NCBI RefSeq assembly: GCF_011386835.1
Contig: NC_088791.1
Location: forward strand, 13,516,998 to 13,580,997
Length of the DNA: 64,000 bases
Origin: Chrysemys picta bellii
Lineage: Eukaryota; Chordata; Testudines; Emydidae
Direction: 5' to 3'
The translations under genes were made by a program, and so were the position numbers. The first letter of the stretch is position 1; the number at the start of each line of letters is the position of its first letter. Positions 51,436-62,045 of this stretch are shown here, one piece after another. The notes under the pieces were generated by a model. That model worked only from the letters and a program-made list of their open reading frames with translations, had not been told where the DNA came from and made no database searches.

Positions 51436-52420
51436 TTAAATATTGTTACACCTCCATTACCACTTTTAACATCATGATTGTCACTATGCGTCAGGGACAT
51501 GTGGCAACAGCGAAAGTACAACACGGATCTAGGTGCCTCAGAAACAAAGACCCTTGCCACTTGAGCTAAAGAAGACTCTCTTTTTGCTGTTTACAATATA
51601 GGGCATATGAAACACAGATGAGAGAACTGATTCCATCTGGTACAGAACAGTGGCACATGTGAATGACACCGTTCATTTAAGGATGAGCAGACCTAGGAGA
51701 AATATCTCAACAGACTAATGTGAAAATGCCTTTTCCCTCTGCCATCCTGCTTAAAGCAAAGCTCCCAGTGGAAGTTGGCCTGTTTGTTCTACAGGTGGAC
51801 TTTATCCGTAGATGAAATGCATGCAGCATGGCTTTAAAATGGAAACACGGGACCATATGAAATCTTCACTGAGAAGGAAGCAGGATGGCTTGCAGCGGGC
51901 AGTGTGCTTATCTGCCATTTTCCTTTAGAGTTCTGCATGTGTGGTAAAACTGAAATGAAGCTGAACGTGTTGTTAAATGTAACTGTGGTTGGTAAGGAGC
52001 GAAACTGTGGGCTATGGTGTGTTTGATCTGGATAGGCTCCCAGCCCTGATTTGCCTTGTGCCCCATCCGAAATTGATGAAAGTTGTGGCTTCCACTCTCG
52101 CTGTGGCCAGGGCTATGCGAAGATCAACAGCCGGTCTGCAGCCCTTGTGAGGTGCTTACCTTTCTGGGTCTGATTTTCAACAACAATGGGGCAGCATCTC
52201 GCAGTTCCTTAGGTGGTTAAAGCCGTTACCATTGTTTGTTCCACCACCTTTCTGACTGCTAACTGGTTTTCTCTCCTTGGAGTGGGTTACCTTGTTTGTT
52301 TTAGCAGACAGATGTCACTACTCAAATGTAGCTGCTTCTAGCATCCAACGTGGCAGATCCTTACTCAAGTGACTTGTCCCACGGGAGACAAGTCAACTTA
52401 GTGACCTCACAGGAGGCAGT
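51436..52420. other. No recognisable feature
   Basis: Apparently unique DNA. Confidence 0.35.
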
Positions 52421-52424
52421 TTGG

Positions 52425-52620
52425 GCCACAGTTCAATGCATAGGACAAAAGTCAGAAGTACTCTAATTCTGACTGTGCCACTGACCTACTGTATGACAGT
52501 GGTCAATTTCCCTTTCTCTGTGCCTCACTTTCCCCATTTGTAAAACAGGCACAATGCCTAAGTCTTGGCCAAGCCAAAAACTGTTATAAAGTGTGATATG
52601 CACTGTTGCAGCTTACCCCA
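52425..52620 (+). mobile_element. tRNA-derived SINE
   Basis: 'ctaattctgactgtgccact', 'gacctactgtatgacagtgg', 'tctctgtgcctcactttccc' and 'catttgtaaaacaggcacaa' follow the SINE body in order. The tRNA-like head is worn. Confidence 0.65.
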
Positions 52621-53480
52621 TTTTCAAGCAGGGTGCAAATCGCAGCGAGACTAGGAGGTTATATTGGCCTAGCTGTGTCACTGGCCGAAATTCCTACTGA
52701 AGGCAAGGCCTACGATGTGTCGTAATCTGTAACAGGCCTGGAGGAAAAATACAGCTGTCTGTCTATTTTAGAGACAGTTGGCCTTAGTGTTTTTGTTTTT
52801 CATGCATATATTTTTGATCTGCATGACTTTCCTTTTAGGTGAAAGAAAAACAAGAAAGAACAAAACTGAAGTCTTCCTGAGAGAGCACAGTGTGTGCGTG
52901 CCTTCTCAGGCATGGGCTGTACCATACCTGCGCACAAAATGACAGCTGCAGGTGTATTGTGCAGAAAACAACCAGCGCAGTTACATAGCGACGCACCTCA
53001 CTTCAAGGCTTGCTCAGGAGGTACGTTGAAGTCTATCCTTTGCGACAAAAGCCTCTCATTCCCTATTTGTCTCCTCTCCTCTTGTAGGTTTCGCTTATGC
53101 CCGATATAAATGGGATCTATGCTGTGCTGCGGCTATTACTTCTCCGTTTTGAGGTTACTGTGGTTTGGGTTGCAGTGCATTCCTTGCGGCTTTTTTTTTT
53201 TTTGCCATTTCAGATATCCATTTAGTTTTGTGTGTATGTGTGTTTGATTTGTAAAATCTTGTGTCTGAGCTTCCCCCCCGTGGAGTGCAGACTTTTTGCT
53301 TTTGCCTCTTCTTGCTAGGGCGGTTTATTCCTCTTGGGGCACATTAAATGTCAGACTGGCGGCGTGGCGTGGAATTTTTTAAACATGAATTGTGATCTGT
53401 ATGTTGCTATGTGACTTTCTAATGGCAAGTACCCCTATGGCAAGTTCAAAGGTGAATTGCGTTTTTAGAGACAGCCTCGA
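52621..53480. other. Unassigned; one exon-like interval
   Basis: A pyrimidine-rich 'ctttccttttag' ends at 52838, and 'gaggtacgt' begins at about 53020, which would bracket a roughly 180-bp exon. All frames across it contain a stop (the longest is 33 codons after the acceptor), so if used it would be untranslated. T run at 53192-53203. Confidence 0.3.
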
Positions 53481-53739
53481 GTTTATTATTATTTAGGACT
53501 TATTCCTCCAGCACCATCAGTGTGTTCATTGCTGTACAGATATAGCTGAAGGAAAGGGGCCTGATTCTGTTCTGCCTGGCAGATTTTGTAGTCTGTGTAA
53601 AATGGGTGTAAAATAGCCAAGATCTCTAACCCCATGACTTGTATCATTTAAATTAGACCACACAACTCACGTGAAATCACTGAAATTCTTCCCTGGTCAT
53701 TGATGGCATGTTATCCATTATTATTAATATTTTATGTAC

Positions 53740-53875
53740 GGCCCTTATTCAGAAGCATTGTGCCTAATGTTAAGCTAATGAACAGTGTCACTGAAGTCAA
53801 AAAGGGACTGCACGTGTGCTTAAAATTAGGCTGGTGCTTAAGTACCTTGCTGAATTGAGGCCCTTATTTGTTATG
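53740..53875. repeat. Foldback interspersed repeat (P type)
   Basis: 'ggcccttattcagaagcatt' and 'ccttgctgaattgaggccc' are opposed ends, with 'gactgcacgtgtgcttaaaa' and 'ggtgcttaagtaccttgctg' inside. Related copies are at 58620-58785 and, in part, 56685-56735. Confidence 0.55.
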
Positions 53876-54404
53876 GAATAATAGTCATCATAGCACTTTA
53901 ATCATATCTTTCATTCGTAGCTCTCCAAAAGGTTGTTAAGATGCTTAATTTCATTATCAAAAAACGGTCAATTGCATACCAGAGAAGCAGAAAAATAAAT
54001 GATCTCTAAACCATCACAAGGTGTAAAAACACACAAAGCTCTTTTTATTAAGAAGTGCCAAAGAAACTTGCGACGGACCTTCAGTCTTTATAAGCTGCAA
54101 ACTTTCCTATGCCTCTCGGCAATTATATACAGACTCCACCCAACCGTCAATATCAGGTGCTAGGATTTTAAAGCACCAGTGCAATACGTATGACACATTT
54201 TTATATCAAAGGTACAGGGAAGGGGAAAAAAAGGAACATACTGTTTTAGCATTATTCTCTATCCCTTGATAAGGCGTATTTCATTCATTTAAATCATAAC
54301 TTAACTGAAGAAGAATCACTACCGGCGATAAATTCTCAGGGCTCAGCAAAGAGGGATGATATAATTTTCAACAAAAATATAAAATCATATATTAATATCC
54401 TATA
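53876..54404. other. No recognisable feature
   Basis: Nothing recognised. Confidence 0.35.
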
Positions 54405-54985
54405 ATGACACCTAGCTCTCATATAGCACTTTTGATCAGCAGATCTCAAAGCACCTTACAAGGAGGTTGGTATCATTATCCCCACTTTACAGATGGAGAA
54501 ATTGAGGCACAGAGCAGTGATGTGACTTTCCAAAGGTCACGCAGCAGGCCAGTGGCTGAGGCAGGAATAGAACATAAATCTGCGTGAAAATTTTCAGAAA
54601 AACACCCTTCCCCCCCGAAAGAAAATGCAGATTTGGGTTGATCAAAACATTTAATGAATTCATGTCAAAATTACAGAATTGTTTTAGTAAAAAAAATCTG
54701 GAAAAATCAAAATGTTTTGTTTTGACATTTCTGAAACAAAATGTTTCAATTGTTTAGAGCTGAAATGAGTTTTTGTTTAGACTCTTAGTTGAATTTTATT
54801 GTTTTAAAGGTAAAAAAAACCCCTCCTAATAAATGAAATAAAACAAAATGTGTTGTTCCATAAAACTATTTTTACTTTTGTGGTTTGGCCAATGAACGGA
54901 AAGATCAGTTATTTGCATAGCTCTAACACAGCCCAGATGTCCTGATTCCCAGTCAGTGCTCTATCAATAGGCAACACTGCCTAAC
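54405..54985 (-). mobile_element. tRNA-derived SINE split by an A/T-rich MITE
   Basis: The tail and body (54405-54580) read 'cacctagctctcatatagca', 'gatctcaaagcaccttacaa', 'ttatccccactttacagatg' and 'gaggcacagagcagtga'. The tRNA-like end (54925-54980) reads 'agatgtcctgattcccagtc' and 'agtgctctatcaatagg'. The intervening MITE is younger. Confidence 0.75.
54585..54925. mobile_element. A/T-rich hAT-type MITE, TAGAGCT group
   Basis: The right end 'ttgcatagctcta' fits the group's TAGAGCT terminus; the left end is worn. The interior has 'gaaaattttcagaaaaac', 'gacatttctgaaacaaaatg' and 'gtttcaattgtttagagctg'. The flanking duplication is not clear. Confidence 0.6.
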
Positions 54986-55464
54986 ATAACATAACTAGGG
55001 TTGTCAAGCGATTAAAAAAATTAATCGAGATTAATCATTCAATTAATCACACTGTTGAATACTATTTAGAATACTATTTATTTAAATATTTTTGGATGTT
55101 TTCTACATTTTCAAATATATTGATTTCAATTACAAAACAGAATACCAAGTGTACAGTGCTCGCTTTATGTATATTTTTGATCGCAAGTATTTGCACTGTA
55201 AAAAAACAAAAGAAATAGTATTTTCAAATCACCTAATACAAGTAGTGTAATCTCTTTATCATGAAAGTTGAATTTACAAATGTAGCATTATGTAAAAAAA
55301 ACCTGTATTCAAAAATAAAACAATGTAAAACTTTAGAGTCTACAAGTCCACTCAGTCCTACTTCTTGTTCAGCCAATTGCTCAAACAAGTTTGTTTACAT
55401 TTGCAGGAGATAATGCTGCCCGCTTCTTGTTTACAACGTCACCTGAAAGTGAGAACAGGCATTT

Positions 55465-56013
55465 TCATGGCACTGTTATAGCTGGCGTCACAAGATATTT
55501 ATGTGACAGATGCGCTAAAGATTCATATGTTCCTTCATACTTCAACCACCATTCCAGGGGACATGTGTCCATGCTGATGACGGGTTCTGCTTGATAACAA
55601 TCCAAAGCAGTGCAGACCGACGCATGTTCATTTTCATTATCTGAGTCAGATGCCACCAGTAGAAGATTGATTTTCTTTTTTAGTGGTTTGGGTTCTGTAG
55701 TTTCCACATTGGAGTGTTGCTCTTTTAAAACTTCATAAAGCATGTTCCACACCTCATCCCTCTCAGATTTTGGAAGGCACTTCGGATTCTTAAACCTTGG
55801 GTTGATTGCCATAGCTATCTTTATTAATCTCACATTGGTACCTTCTTTGCGTTTTGTGAAATCTGCAGTGAAAGTATTCTTAAAATGAACAACATATGCT
55901 GGGTCATCATCCGAGACTGCTATAACATGAAATATATGGCAGAATGTGGGTAAAACAGAGCAGGGGACATACAATTCTCCCTCCAGGAGTTCAGTCACAA
56001 ATTTAATTAACAC
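55465..56013 (-). pseudogene. hAT transposase, central and C-terminal fragment
   Basis: This 182-codon frame covers part of the RNase H-like fold ('LPTFCHIFHVIAVSDDDPAY', 'LIKIAMAINPRFKN') and the hAT dimerisation region ('TCPLEWWLKYEGTYESLAHL', 'KYLVTPAITVP'). The frame then breaks before the conserved CERLFS motif, whose counterpart is intact in the plus-strand copy at 56160. N-terminal BED-type zinc finger and first catalytic aspartate are missing. An active enzyme would cut and paste the element with 8-bp duplications. Non-functional fragment. Confidence 0.8.
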
Positions 56014-56025
56014 ATGATTTTTTTA

Positions 56026-56259
56026 ATGAACGTCATCAGCATGGAAGCATGTCCTTTGGAATGGTGGCTGAAGCATGAAGGGGCATACGAATGTTTAGCA
56101 TATCTGGCACCTAAATACCTTGCAATGCCAGCTACAAAAGTGCCATGTGAACGCCTGTTCTCACTTACAGGTGACATTGTAAATAAGAAGCCGGCAGCAT
56201 TATCTCCTGTAAATGTAAATAAACTTGTTTGTCTTAGCGATTGGCTGAACAAGAAGTAG
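56026..56259 (+). pseudogene. hAT transposase dimerisation domain, inverted second copy
   Basis: The frame gives 'ACPLEWWLKHEGAYECLAYL', 'PATKVPCERLFSLTGDIVNK' and 'NKLVCLSDWLNKK', then a stop. This is the classic hAT C-terminal dimerisation domain (Dimer_Tnp_hAT). It is read away from the minus-strand copy, with the two starts only about 12 bp apart. Nothing upstream of the domain is present. Confidence 0.85.
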
Positions 56260-56390
56260 GACTGAGTGGACTTGTAGGCTCTAAAGTTTTACATTGTTTT
56301 GTTTTTGAGTGCAGTTATGTAACCAAAACAAATCTACATTTGTAAGTTGCACTTCCATGACAGAGATTGCACTGCACTACTTGTAGGGCC

Positions 56391-56570
56391 AGTGTAACCA
56401 CTAGGCGAACAAGGCGGCGGCGTAGGGCGCCAAGATTTGGGGGCGCCAAAAAGCAGTGCCCAAAGAGCAGCAACTAGCTGAGCGCAGGGCTCTGCGGGCG
56501 ATACCATCTCTCCAGCTGGGACGGGGACGGGAAGTGCAGCCCTGCATTCCTTGCTAGAGGTCGCGGTGAC
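56391..56570 (+). mobile_element. hAT-type element, TIR (CA)GGGCC-AGTG, partial
   Basis: 'gggccagtgtaaccactagg' followed by 'cggcgtagggcgccaaga' and 'tttgggggcgcc' resembles the left end of the family at 33127-33637 and 60429-60605. It abuts the hAT copy to its left; the right end was not found. Confidence 0.5.
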
Positions 56571-56684
56571 AGAAATAATGCATCCCCATACTCATCAAAA
56601 CACTTCTTTCCACCAACTCTGCACCAAATTCTGCTCTATGTTACATTAGTGCACCTCATTGGGTTATGGGTCAGATTAAGTTAG

Positions 56685-56735
56685 GCAGATGCTTAAGTAC
56701 ATTGCTGAATCGGGCTCATCGGGCCAAATTTTCCT
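56685..56735. repeat. Foldback repeat P, fragment
   Basis: 'ggcagatgcttaagtacatt' and 'gctgaatcgggc' match one end of 53740-53875. Confidence 0.45.
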
Positions 56736-56789
56736 TGCTGTTACACCACTGCAAGCCCGTGGTTGAAGACTACAAAACCCTCCTGGTGT

Positions 56790-57924
56790 TGTCTGCGATG
56801 GGTTGGGTCACAGAGACCCCCTTGGGACTGCCACTTGATGTGCTTGGGACTTCAGTACCCTGTCTTGTTGAGCCAAACACGCTAGCCTGCTACAAACACA
56901 GACCCAGGTCTGAATCACGTCTCCCCAAAAGCTGCAGGCTTAACTGAAAACAGCTTAAGAAGTGCTCCAGTCTTCAGCACCCAGATACCCAGTTCCCAGT
57001 GGGGTCCAAGCCCCAAATAAATCCGTTTTACTCTGTATAAAGCTTATACAGGGTAAACTCATAAATTGTTCACCCTCTATAACACTGATAGAAAGATATG
57101 CACAGCTGTTTGCTTCCCCAGGTATTAATACTTGCTCTGGGTTAATTAATAAGCAAAAAGTGATGTTATTAAATATAAAAGGTAGGATTTAAGTGGTTCC
57201 AAGTAATAACAAACAGAACAAAGTAAATTAGAAGCAAAATAGAACAAAAACATGCAAGTCTAAGCCTAATACAGTAGGAAACTAAATGCAGGTAAATCTC
57301 ACTCTCAGAGATGTTCCAATAAGCTTATTTCACAGACTATATTCCTTCCTAGTCTGGGCTCAATCCTTTCCCTTGGAACAGTCCTTGTTCCAGCTCAGGT
57401 GGTAGCTAGGGGATTTGTCATGACTGCAGCCCCCTTTATTCTGTTCCACCCCCTTATATACCTTTTGCACAAGGCAGGAATCTTTTGTTTCTTTGGGTCC
57501 CCACCCCTCCTCCTAAATGGAAAAGCACCAGGTTTAAGATGGATTCCAGTACCAGGTGACATGGTCACATATCCTGTGAGATCCCAAGCCTTCATTCTTC
57601 CCAGCCTGACTCACAGGAAGCCTTGCAAGTAAACAGAGCCATCCACAGTCAGTTATCCTAGTTGAAGGGAGCCATCAAGATTCTAAACGACCATTAATGG
57701 CTCACACTTTGCATAACTAAAATAGGACCTCAGAGTTATATTTTATATTCCTAGTTTCAGATACAAGAATGATACATTCATACAAAGAGGATGAACACAC
57801 TCAGTCAATTATAAGCTTTGTAATGAGACCTTACACGAAACCTTTTGCATGAACCATATTCCAGTTACATTACATTCACACTCATTAGCATATTTTCATA
57901 AAATCATATGGAGTGCAACGTCAC
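56790..57924 (-). mobile_element. ERV-like solo LTR (about 1.13 kb)
   Basis: On the minus strand it starts GTGACGTTGCACTCCATATG-like at 57924 and ends '..CCCATCGCAGACA' at 56790. A TATA box (TATATAA, complement of 57454-57460) is followed 14-20 bases on by AATAAA (complement of 57435-57440), the compact U3-R arrangement of retroviral LTRs. No gag, pol or env sequence adjoins either side, so it is a solo LTR. A target duplication is not clear, and the first base of the LTR is altered. Assignment to an endogenous retrovirus rather than Gypsy rests on length and layout only. Confidence 0.6.
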
Positions 57925-57985
57925 CTGTCCCAATAGGAGGAGAATATGAGCCAGGTAGTTTAATGGAGATGCCAACAGAACAGTT

Positions 57986-58342
57986 ATGGTAGCCGCACTA
58001 GCAGATTGCCCTGCTGATAAGCATTCTAAATGTGGTTGGAAGAAGAAGGCCGTGTGCTGCAATTTCACATTGCTAGGCTCTGAGTACAGTGTGGTGTACC
58101 ATCCCCGATGGAGTCATTTCAATGTTGGCTGGAAAGCCAATGGCAATTACCATTCTGGAACATTTTTCATCCAACAGAGAGCAGCCCAGAAGCAACCCGT
58201 ACGAATGGCAGTGGAGTGTAAAATGAATTGCAAACAACTCTTGCTTGTATGTTGTCTATACAAATGTTCAAGTGATGAGTCACATGCTATTATTATTAAG
58301 CGCTGCTTAATGGTGCCAGCCAGTCTTTCACGGGACGGTTAG
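57986..58342 (+). other. Unassigned 118-codon open frame
   Basis: The frame is cysteine-rich (for example 'KCGWKKKAVCC', 'CKMNCKQLLLVCC') and lies in apparently unique DNA just right of the ERV-like LTR. It has no recognised domain, no signal peptide and no clear splice context. In vertebrate DNA an open frame of this length is expected by chance; I list it only as something a conservation search could test. Confidence 0.15.
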
Positions 58343-58619
58343 CGGCTCTACCTGTTGCCCATTCAGGTGAAGGAGCTCTGTTTTGATCTAATTTTCTGTA
58401 GTGCTAATTATCCTTTATTATTTTGGGGAGGGATAGCTCTTGCGAGATGCTAAGCACCTGCAGCTTCCTTTCACTTCTGAGCCTTTAATCAATTATAGTT
58501 AATTCTGATTATTATTGTTTGTTAACCACACTCAGGTGCTCATCTGGGAGCCATTCCTTGGATTTAGAAGGACATCCAGTCCCATGGAAAAGAGAGGGAG
58601 GTTCTCAGCCTCTTCCCTT
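58343..58619. other. No recognisable feature
   Basis: Nothing recognised. Confidence 0.35.
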
Positions 58620-58785
58620 CAGTAGTAAAAGTCCCAGTTCAGCAAAGTGCTTAAGCAAGTGCATAATTGCAAGCACACTCTTAATCCATCCCTATTAAGC
58701 ACGTGCTTACCTCTAAGCAGTGACTTGAGTGAGACTTAAACATCTGCTTAAGTGCTTTGCAGAAATAGGGTTTTAGCCATATATT
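58620..58785. repeat. Foldback interspersed repeat (P type)
   Basis: 'agttcagcaaagtgcttaag' on the left and 'cttaagtgctttgcagaaat' on the right are complementary ends, with 'aagcacgtgcttacctctaa' between. It is the best-preserved P copy. Confidence 0.6.
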
Positions 58786-58789
58786 ATGG

Positions 58790-59545
58790 TAATAATATTA
58801 AGGATACCTTGCCTTTCTTTGGAATGATATTGTTTTTCACTTCATGATCTTAAAGCATTGGCAAACATCGAAGAAATAAATGTCAAAACACTCCAGGGAA
58901 GCACGTGTTAATTATTAGTGATCTGAACTTGCTGAGCCAAACTCTCACTTATACCAGCATAACCCCACATTTACTCTATTGATTTCCTAATTCAAAAAGT
59001 GTGGCCTCCAACATGGGGAGATTTTATATGAGACCTCATCTTGACAGATAACGATGAACTGATCACAGAACTAAAAATTAATGGTAACTTAAATTTAGGT
59101 GATCGTGACTTAATCACATTTATAATGCGCACACAGAATAAAATCCAGACCAAGGATCTCTCTCTCTCTCTCTTGGTGCTTTAAAAAGGGCCAATTTCAC
59201 AAAGCTGAAAACAGCTACAAGGCAAATCAGCTGGGACAAAGAATTTAATCAGAAAAATATTAATGATAATTGGGAATTGTTGAAGATCACTGTATTAGAT
59301 GCCCCAAAAGCCAGGATCCCACAGTCAAGGAAAAAGGGCATATTGGTTAAAAAACCAACCTCGTTTGCAACCACAGCAATACAAAACAAAAATAATAATC
59401 TATAACAAATGGACAAAAGGTAAAGTCGATAGTAATGAATATAAATCAGAATCTAGGAACTGCAGCAAATTGATGAGGGAAGCAGAGAGACACGAGGAGA
59501 AATCTGCGGGAAGCAGATTTGAGGACAATAAGAAGTTTGTAAAGT
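58790..59545. other. No recognisable feature apart from a TC run
   Basis: A (TC)n run lies at 59158-59173. The 84-codon frame at 59299-59553 has no recognised domain. Confidence 0.35.
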
Positions 59546-59547
59546 AT

Positions 59548-59630
59548 AGTTAGGAGCAGAGCCAGGAATGAAGTCTGGGTGCTCTGACTCCCCGGCCCCT
59601 GCTTTAACCACTACACAATATTCTTTTAGT
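59548..59630 (-). mobile_element. SINE fragment, tRNA-like end
   Basis: 'gagcagagccaggaatgaag', 'tctgggtgctctgactcccc' and 'tgctttaaccactacacaat' are the reverse complement of a SINE head. Confidence 0.6.
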
Positions 59631-60420
59631 GTACACTGTATTTCCATGGACTTCGGAGAAATACAGTATGATCCCCAACTGTTCATATTGTGCCTTTAAA
59701 TGTGCCCGGTATAACCAAGGGAACTGTTTGACGTTGAATGAGACTAAAGAAAAGCGTGTAGTAAAGAGAGATATGAAGCTGCCTTCAGCAGTTCTTAACC
59801 ACAGAAAATGTTATGCTCTCTGTTGTTTAACGCTGGGAAATACTATGTGACACTTTTGTGAGGGCTGTTACGTGTGTCAATTGTAGTGCATTATATTTTC
59901 TACTGAGTTGATCTTGTACACTGGTAAAACTTCCTTCCAAGCCAATGGGAGTTTTGCATGACTATTTAAGCCCTATTTGTTTTCAAGTTGTATTCACTTA
60001 CTTCTCTGATGTAAGTTTTAACTAGCGTTAGCACCACACGTAGCTTAAACAGCTATGGATTATGTTCTGGTAAGTGCATCATCAGCTCAGTTCTGATAAC
60101 AGAATCTTCGTTGTTCTGTATATAACAATAATCATAAAAGGCACAGCATGATTTTTCAGATCTCAAGATGCTCCTGCTAATTAATCTACAACACTCATGT
60201 CACCAAAATAACCCTAGACTATCCAATACATTTAAAATGAGTAGGGCGCTATATATAGAATTTTGATGATCATTATTTTATTATCGTGGAGATCTTTAGC
60301 AAAAGCAACGTTTTCAAGACAAATTAAACAGGACTTTATGGGCCAAATTCATCACTGGTATAAGCAGGTTCTACTAGATGGGTTTTGATTTGGCTCTGTG
60401 TTCCTATATTCTGAATGTCC
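59631..60420. other. No recognisable feature
   Basis: Nothing recognised beyond A/T-rich DNA. Confidence 0.35.
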
Positions 60421-60428
60421 TCTGTGAG

Positions 60429-60605
60429 CAGGAGTGCCGCCAGCTTTTTTGCCGCCCTAGGCGGCGGAAGGTCCCGCCCCGAAATGCCGCCCCCCACAGA
60501 GGCGGCGGAAGGTCCCGCCACTGAAATACAGCCGTGGTCGCTGCCCCCCAAATTGTAACGCCCTAGGCAACCGCCTAGGTTGCCTAATGGGTTGCGCCGG
60601 CCCTG
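60429..60605. mobile_element. Non-autonomous hAT-type element (177 bp), TIR CAGG...GCCGGC
   Basis: It starts 'caggagtgccgcc' and ends 'gcgccggccctg', with exact 8-bp flanks 'tctgtgag' (60421-60428, 60606-60613). The right 60 bp ('cgccctaggcaaccgcctag', 'gttgcctaatgg') matches the end of 33127-33637. Internal direct repeat of 'ggcggcggaaggtcccgcc' (about 60462 and 60501). Confidence 0.92.
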
Positions 60606-60779
60606 TCTGTGAGGCTGATTTCATGAACATCCATATAAAGTGACATTACTTTCCTTTTAATTTCCCATGTAATTGATATTGATCAGCACGGCATTTCTAA
60701 CCATCTAAAGGGATGTTCGCTGCACAAAAGAGAATGAGCGTGGTGTACTATATGGATTCAATCTTACAAAGCACTGGAA

Positions 60780-60850
60780 CCAGTGCTTCAGAAGTATTGA
60801 GGACCAATGGGAGTTAGGCACCTAAATACCTTTGATGATCGTCCTTCTGT
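60780..60850. repeat. Foldback repeat Q, fragment
   Basis: 'gggagttaggcacctaaata' and 'cctttgatgatcgtcc' match the Q type at 12376-12480. Confidence 0.45.
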
Positions 60851-60884
60851 GAAGTGCTGAACTCTCTGAACTTGATTCATTCAG

Positions 60885-61035
60885 TGAGAGCTAGAGGTGT
60901 TCAGGGCTTGAGCTGATAAAAAAAAAAGTGACTTTTTTTTTGCAAAAATGTTCACAAAATATTTTTTTGCGGGGGTGGTGGTGTTGAAAATAAAATATTT
61001 GTTTGTTTCAAAATATGGAAAATTTTGAGCAGCTT
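60885..61035. repeat. A/T-rich repeat, possibly TAGAGCT-group MITE
   Basis: 'tagaggtgttcagggc' followed by A and T runs and 'gaaaattttgagcagcttta' resembles the A/T-rich MITE group, but the termini are not convincing. Confidence 0.35.
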
Positions 61036-61360
61036 TATAAGAGATCAAAAAGCTTTGAATAAAATACATTCCTTTTTATTTCATCAAATGTCAACAGCAA
61101 ATTTGGTTAAAACACCGACATTTGGAAAAGTCCAACCAGGTCGACTCAGATCTTGCAGGAGCAAGCCCTGTAATGGCCTGACTCGGAGAATGTATATATG
61201 GGCTGTGGAGGGGAGTAAAGGAAAGGCTGCAGAAGTCCTAAAGAGAGGGGGCAGAGAGGAAGAAAAGGGAGGCCAGTTGTATGAACATTGCTGATTCAGG
61301 GCTGCAAACCTTGCAGGAGTTGTGTGTTGTCTGCAGCGCTAATGTAGCCAAGCCACGCAT
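61036..61360. other. No recognisable feature
   Basis: Nothing recognised. Confidence 0.35.
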
Positions 61361-61361
61361 G

Positions 61362-61500
61362 CAATATTAATATTAATTAGTGCTTTGCACTTCTACAGAG
61401 CCTTTCATCCAAGGATTTCAAAGCACTTTAGAAATATTAATTAATTAAGGCCCACAAAATGCATATGAGGTAATGCAGAAGATACGATAACCCATGCAGA
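61362..61500 (-). mobile_element. SINE 3' end fragment
   Basis: 'attagtgctttgcacttcta', 'gcctttcatccaaggatttc' and 'aaagcactttagaaatatta' are the reverse complement of the SINE tail. Confidence 0.6.
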
Positions 61501-61975
61501 GGCCAGGACTGCCAGCGTAATAGGTATAAATCCTCCAGTAAGAGTTAACTTATTCTTGAGCAAGAGCTCCAATCAATAAGCAAGAACAGGGTTCCCTTCA
61601 GTATCAGGCACGTCTTATTTTTTATATGAAAAAACCTGACCCTGATTTTTCAGCCTTTACTTGGGCAAAACTCCTCTGGACACTAGTGGGAATCTTGGAG
61701 GGCTCAGCCAAATGAGGTTAATGCAAGTTACATTCCAGTCCCCGCTCTCTCTTTGATCCTTTGATAGGACTGCAGAACTGTGTCACAAATTAATGGCCTT
61801 CTTGTGAGGGATTTCCCTGGAACTTTAACCACTGTTTCATGAAACGGCTTTTCTGTTCTAAATATACGTCACACTAGTAAGATTAAAATTACGAGGACAA
61901 AAATACGTTGTTTAGCACCTTCTTATCTGATGACGTCAAGGCAACCTACAGGCATTAAGTAATTGAGCTTCAGAC
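61501..61975. other. No recognisable feature
   Basis: Nothing recognised. Confidence 0.35.
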
Positions 61976-62045
61976 CACACTGTCATAAATCTCGTTATCC
62001 CCATTTTAGAGATGGCCAAGGGGAGGCACAGAGCTCTGATTCTCA
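61976..62045 (-). mobile_element. SINE body fragment
   Basis: 'cgttatccccattttagaga' and 'ggccaaggggaggcacagag' are reverse-complement SINE body. Short. Confidence 0.5.

Larger units (their letters stand above)
54994..56390. mobile_element. hAT transposon remnant in head-to-head inverted form
   Basis: The left end 'tagggttgtcaagcgattaa' is a hAT-like terminus. From there the minus-strand copy's 3' UTR and transposase run inward to about 56013; from about 56025 a second, plus-strand copy of the same 3' part runs outward to about 56390. Left 55235-55590 and right 56040-56390 are inverted copies of each other (for example 'ctcagtcctacttcttgttc' against 'gaacaagaagtaggactgag'), with visible substitutions. 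The right copy stops at 'ctacttgta' against another element, so the outer right terminus is missing. Confidence 0.8.

Noticed and set aside
52839..53022. A coding exon between a good acceptor and a GTACGT donor
   Set aside because: Every frame across the interval contains a stop, and no protein similarity is recognised.
57986..58342. A small cysteine-rich secreted protein gene
   Set aside because: No signal peptide, no regular cysteine framework and no splice or promoter context; length is within chance expectation.
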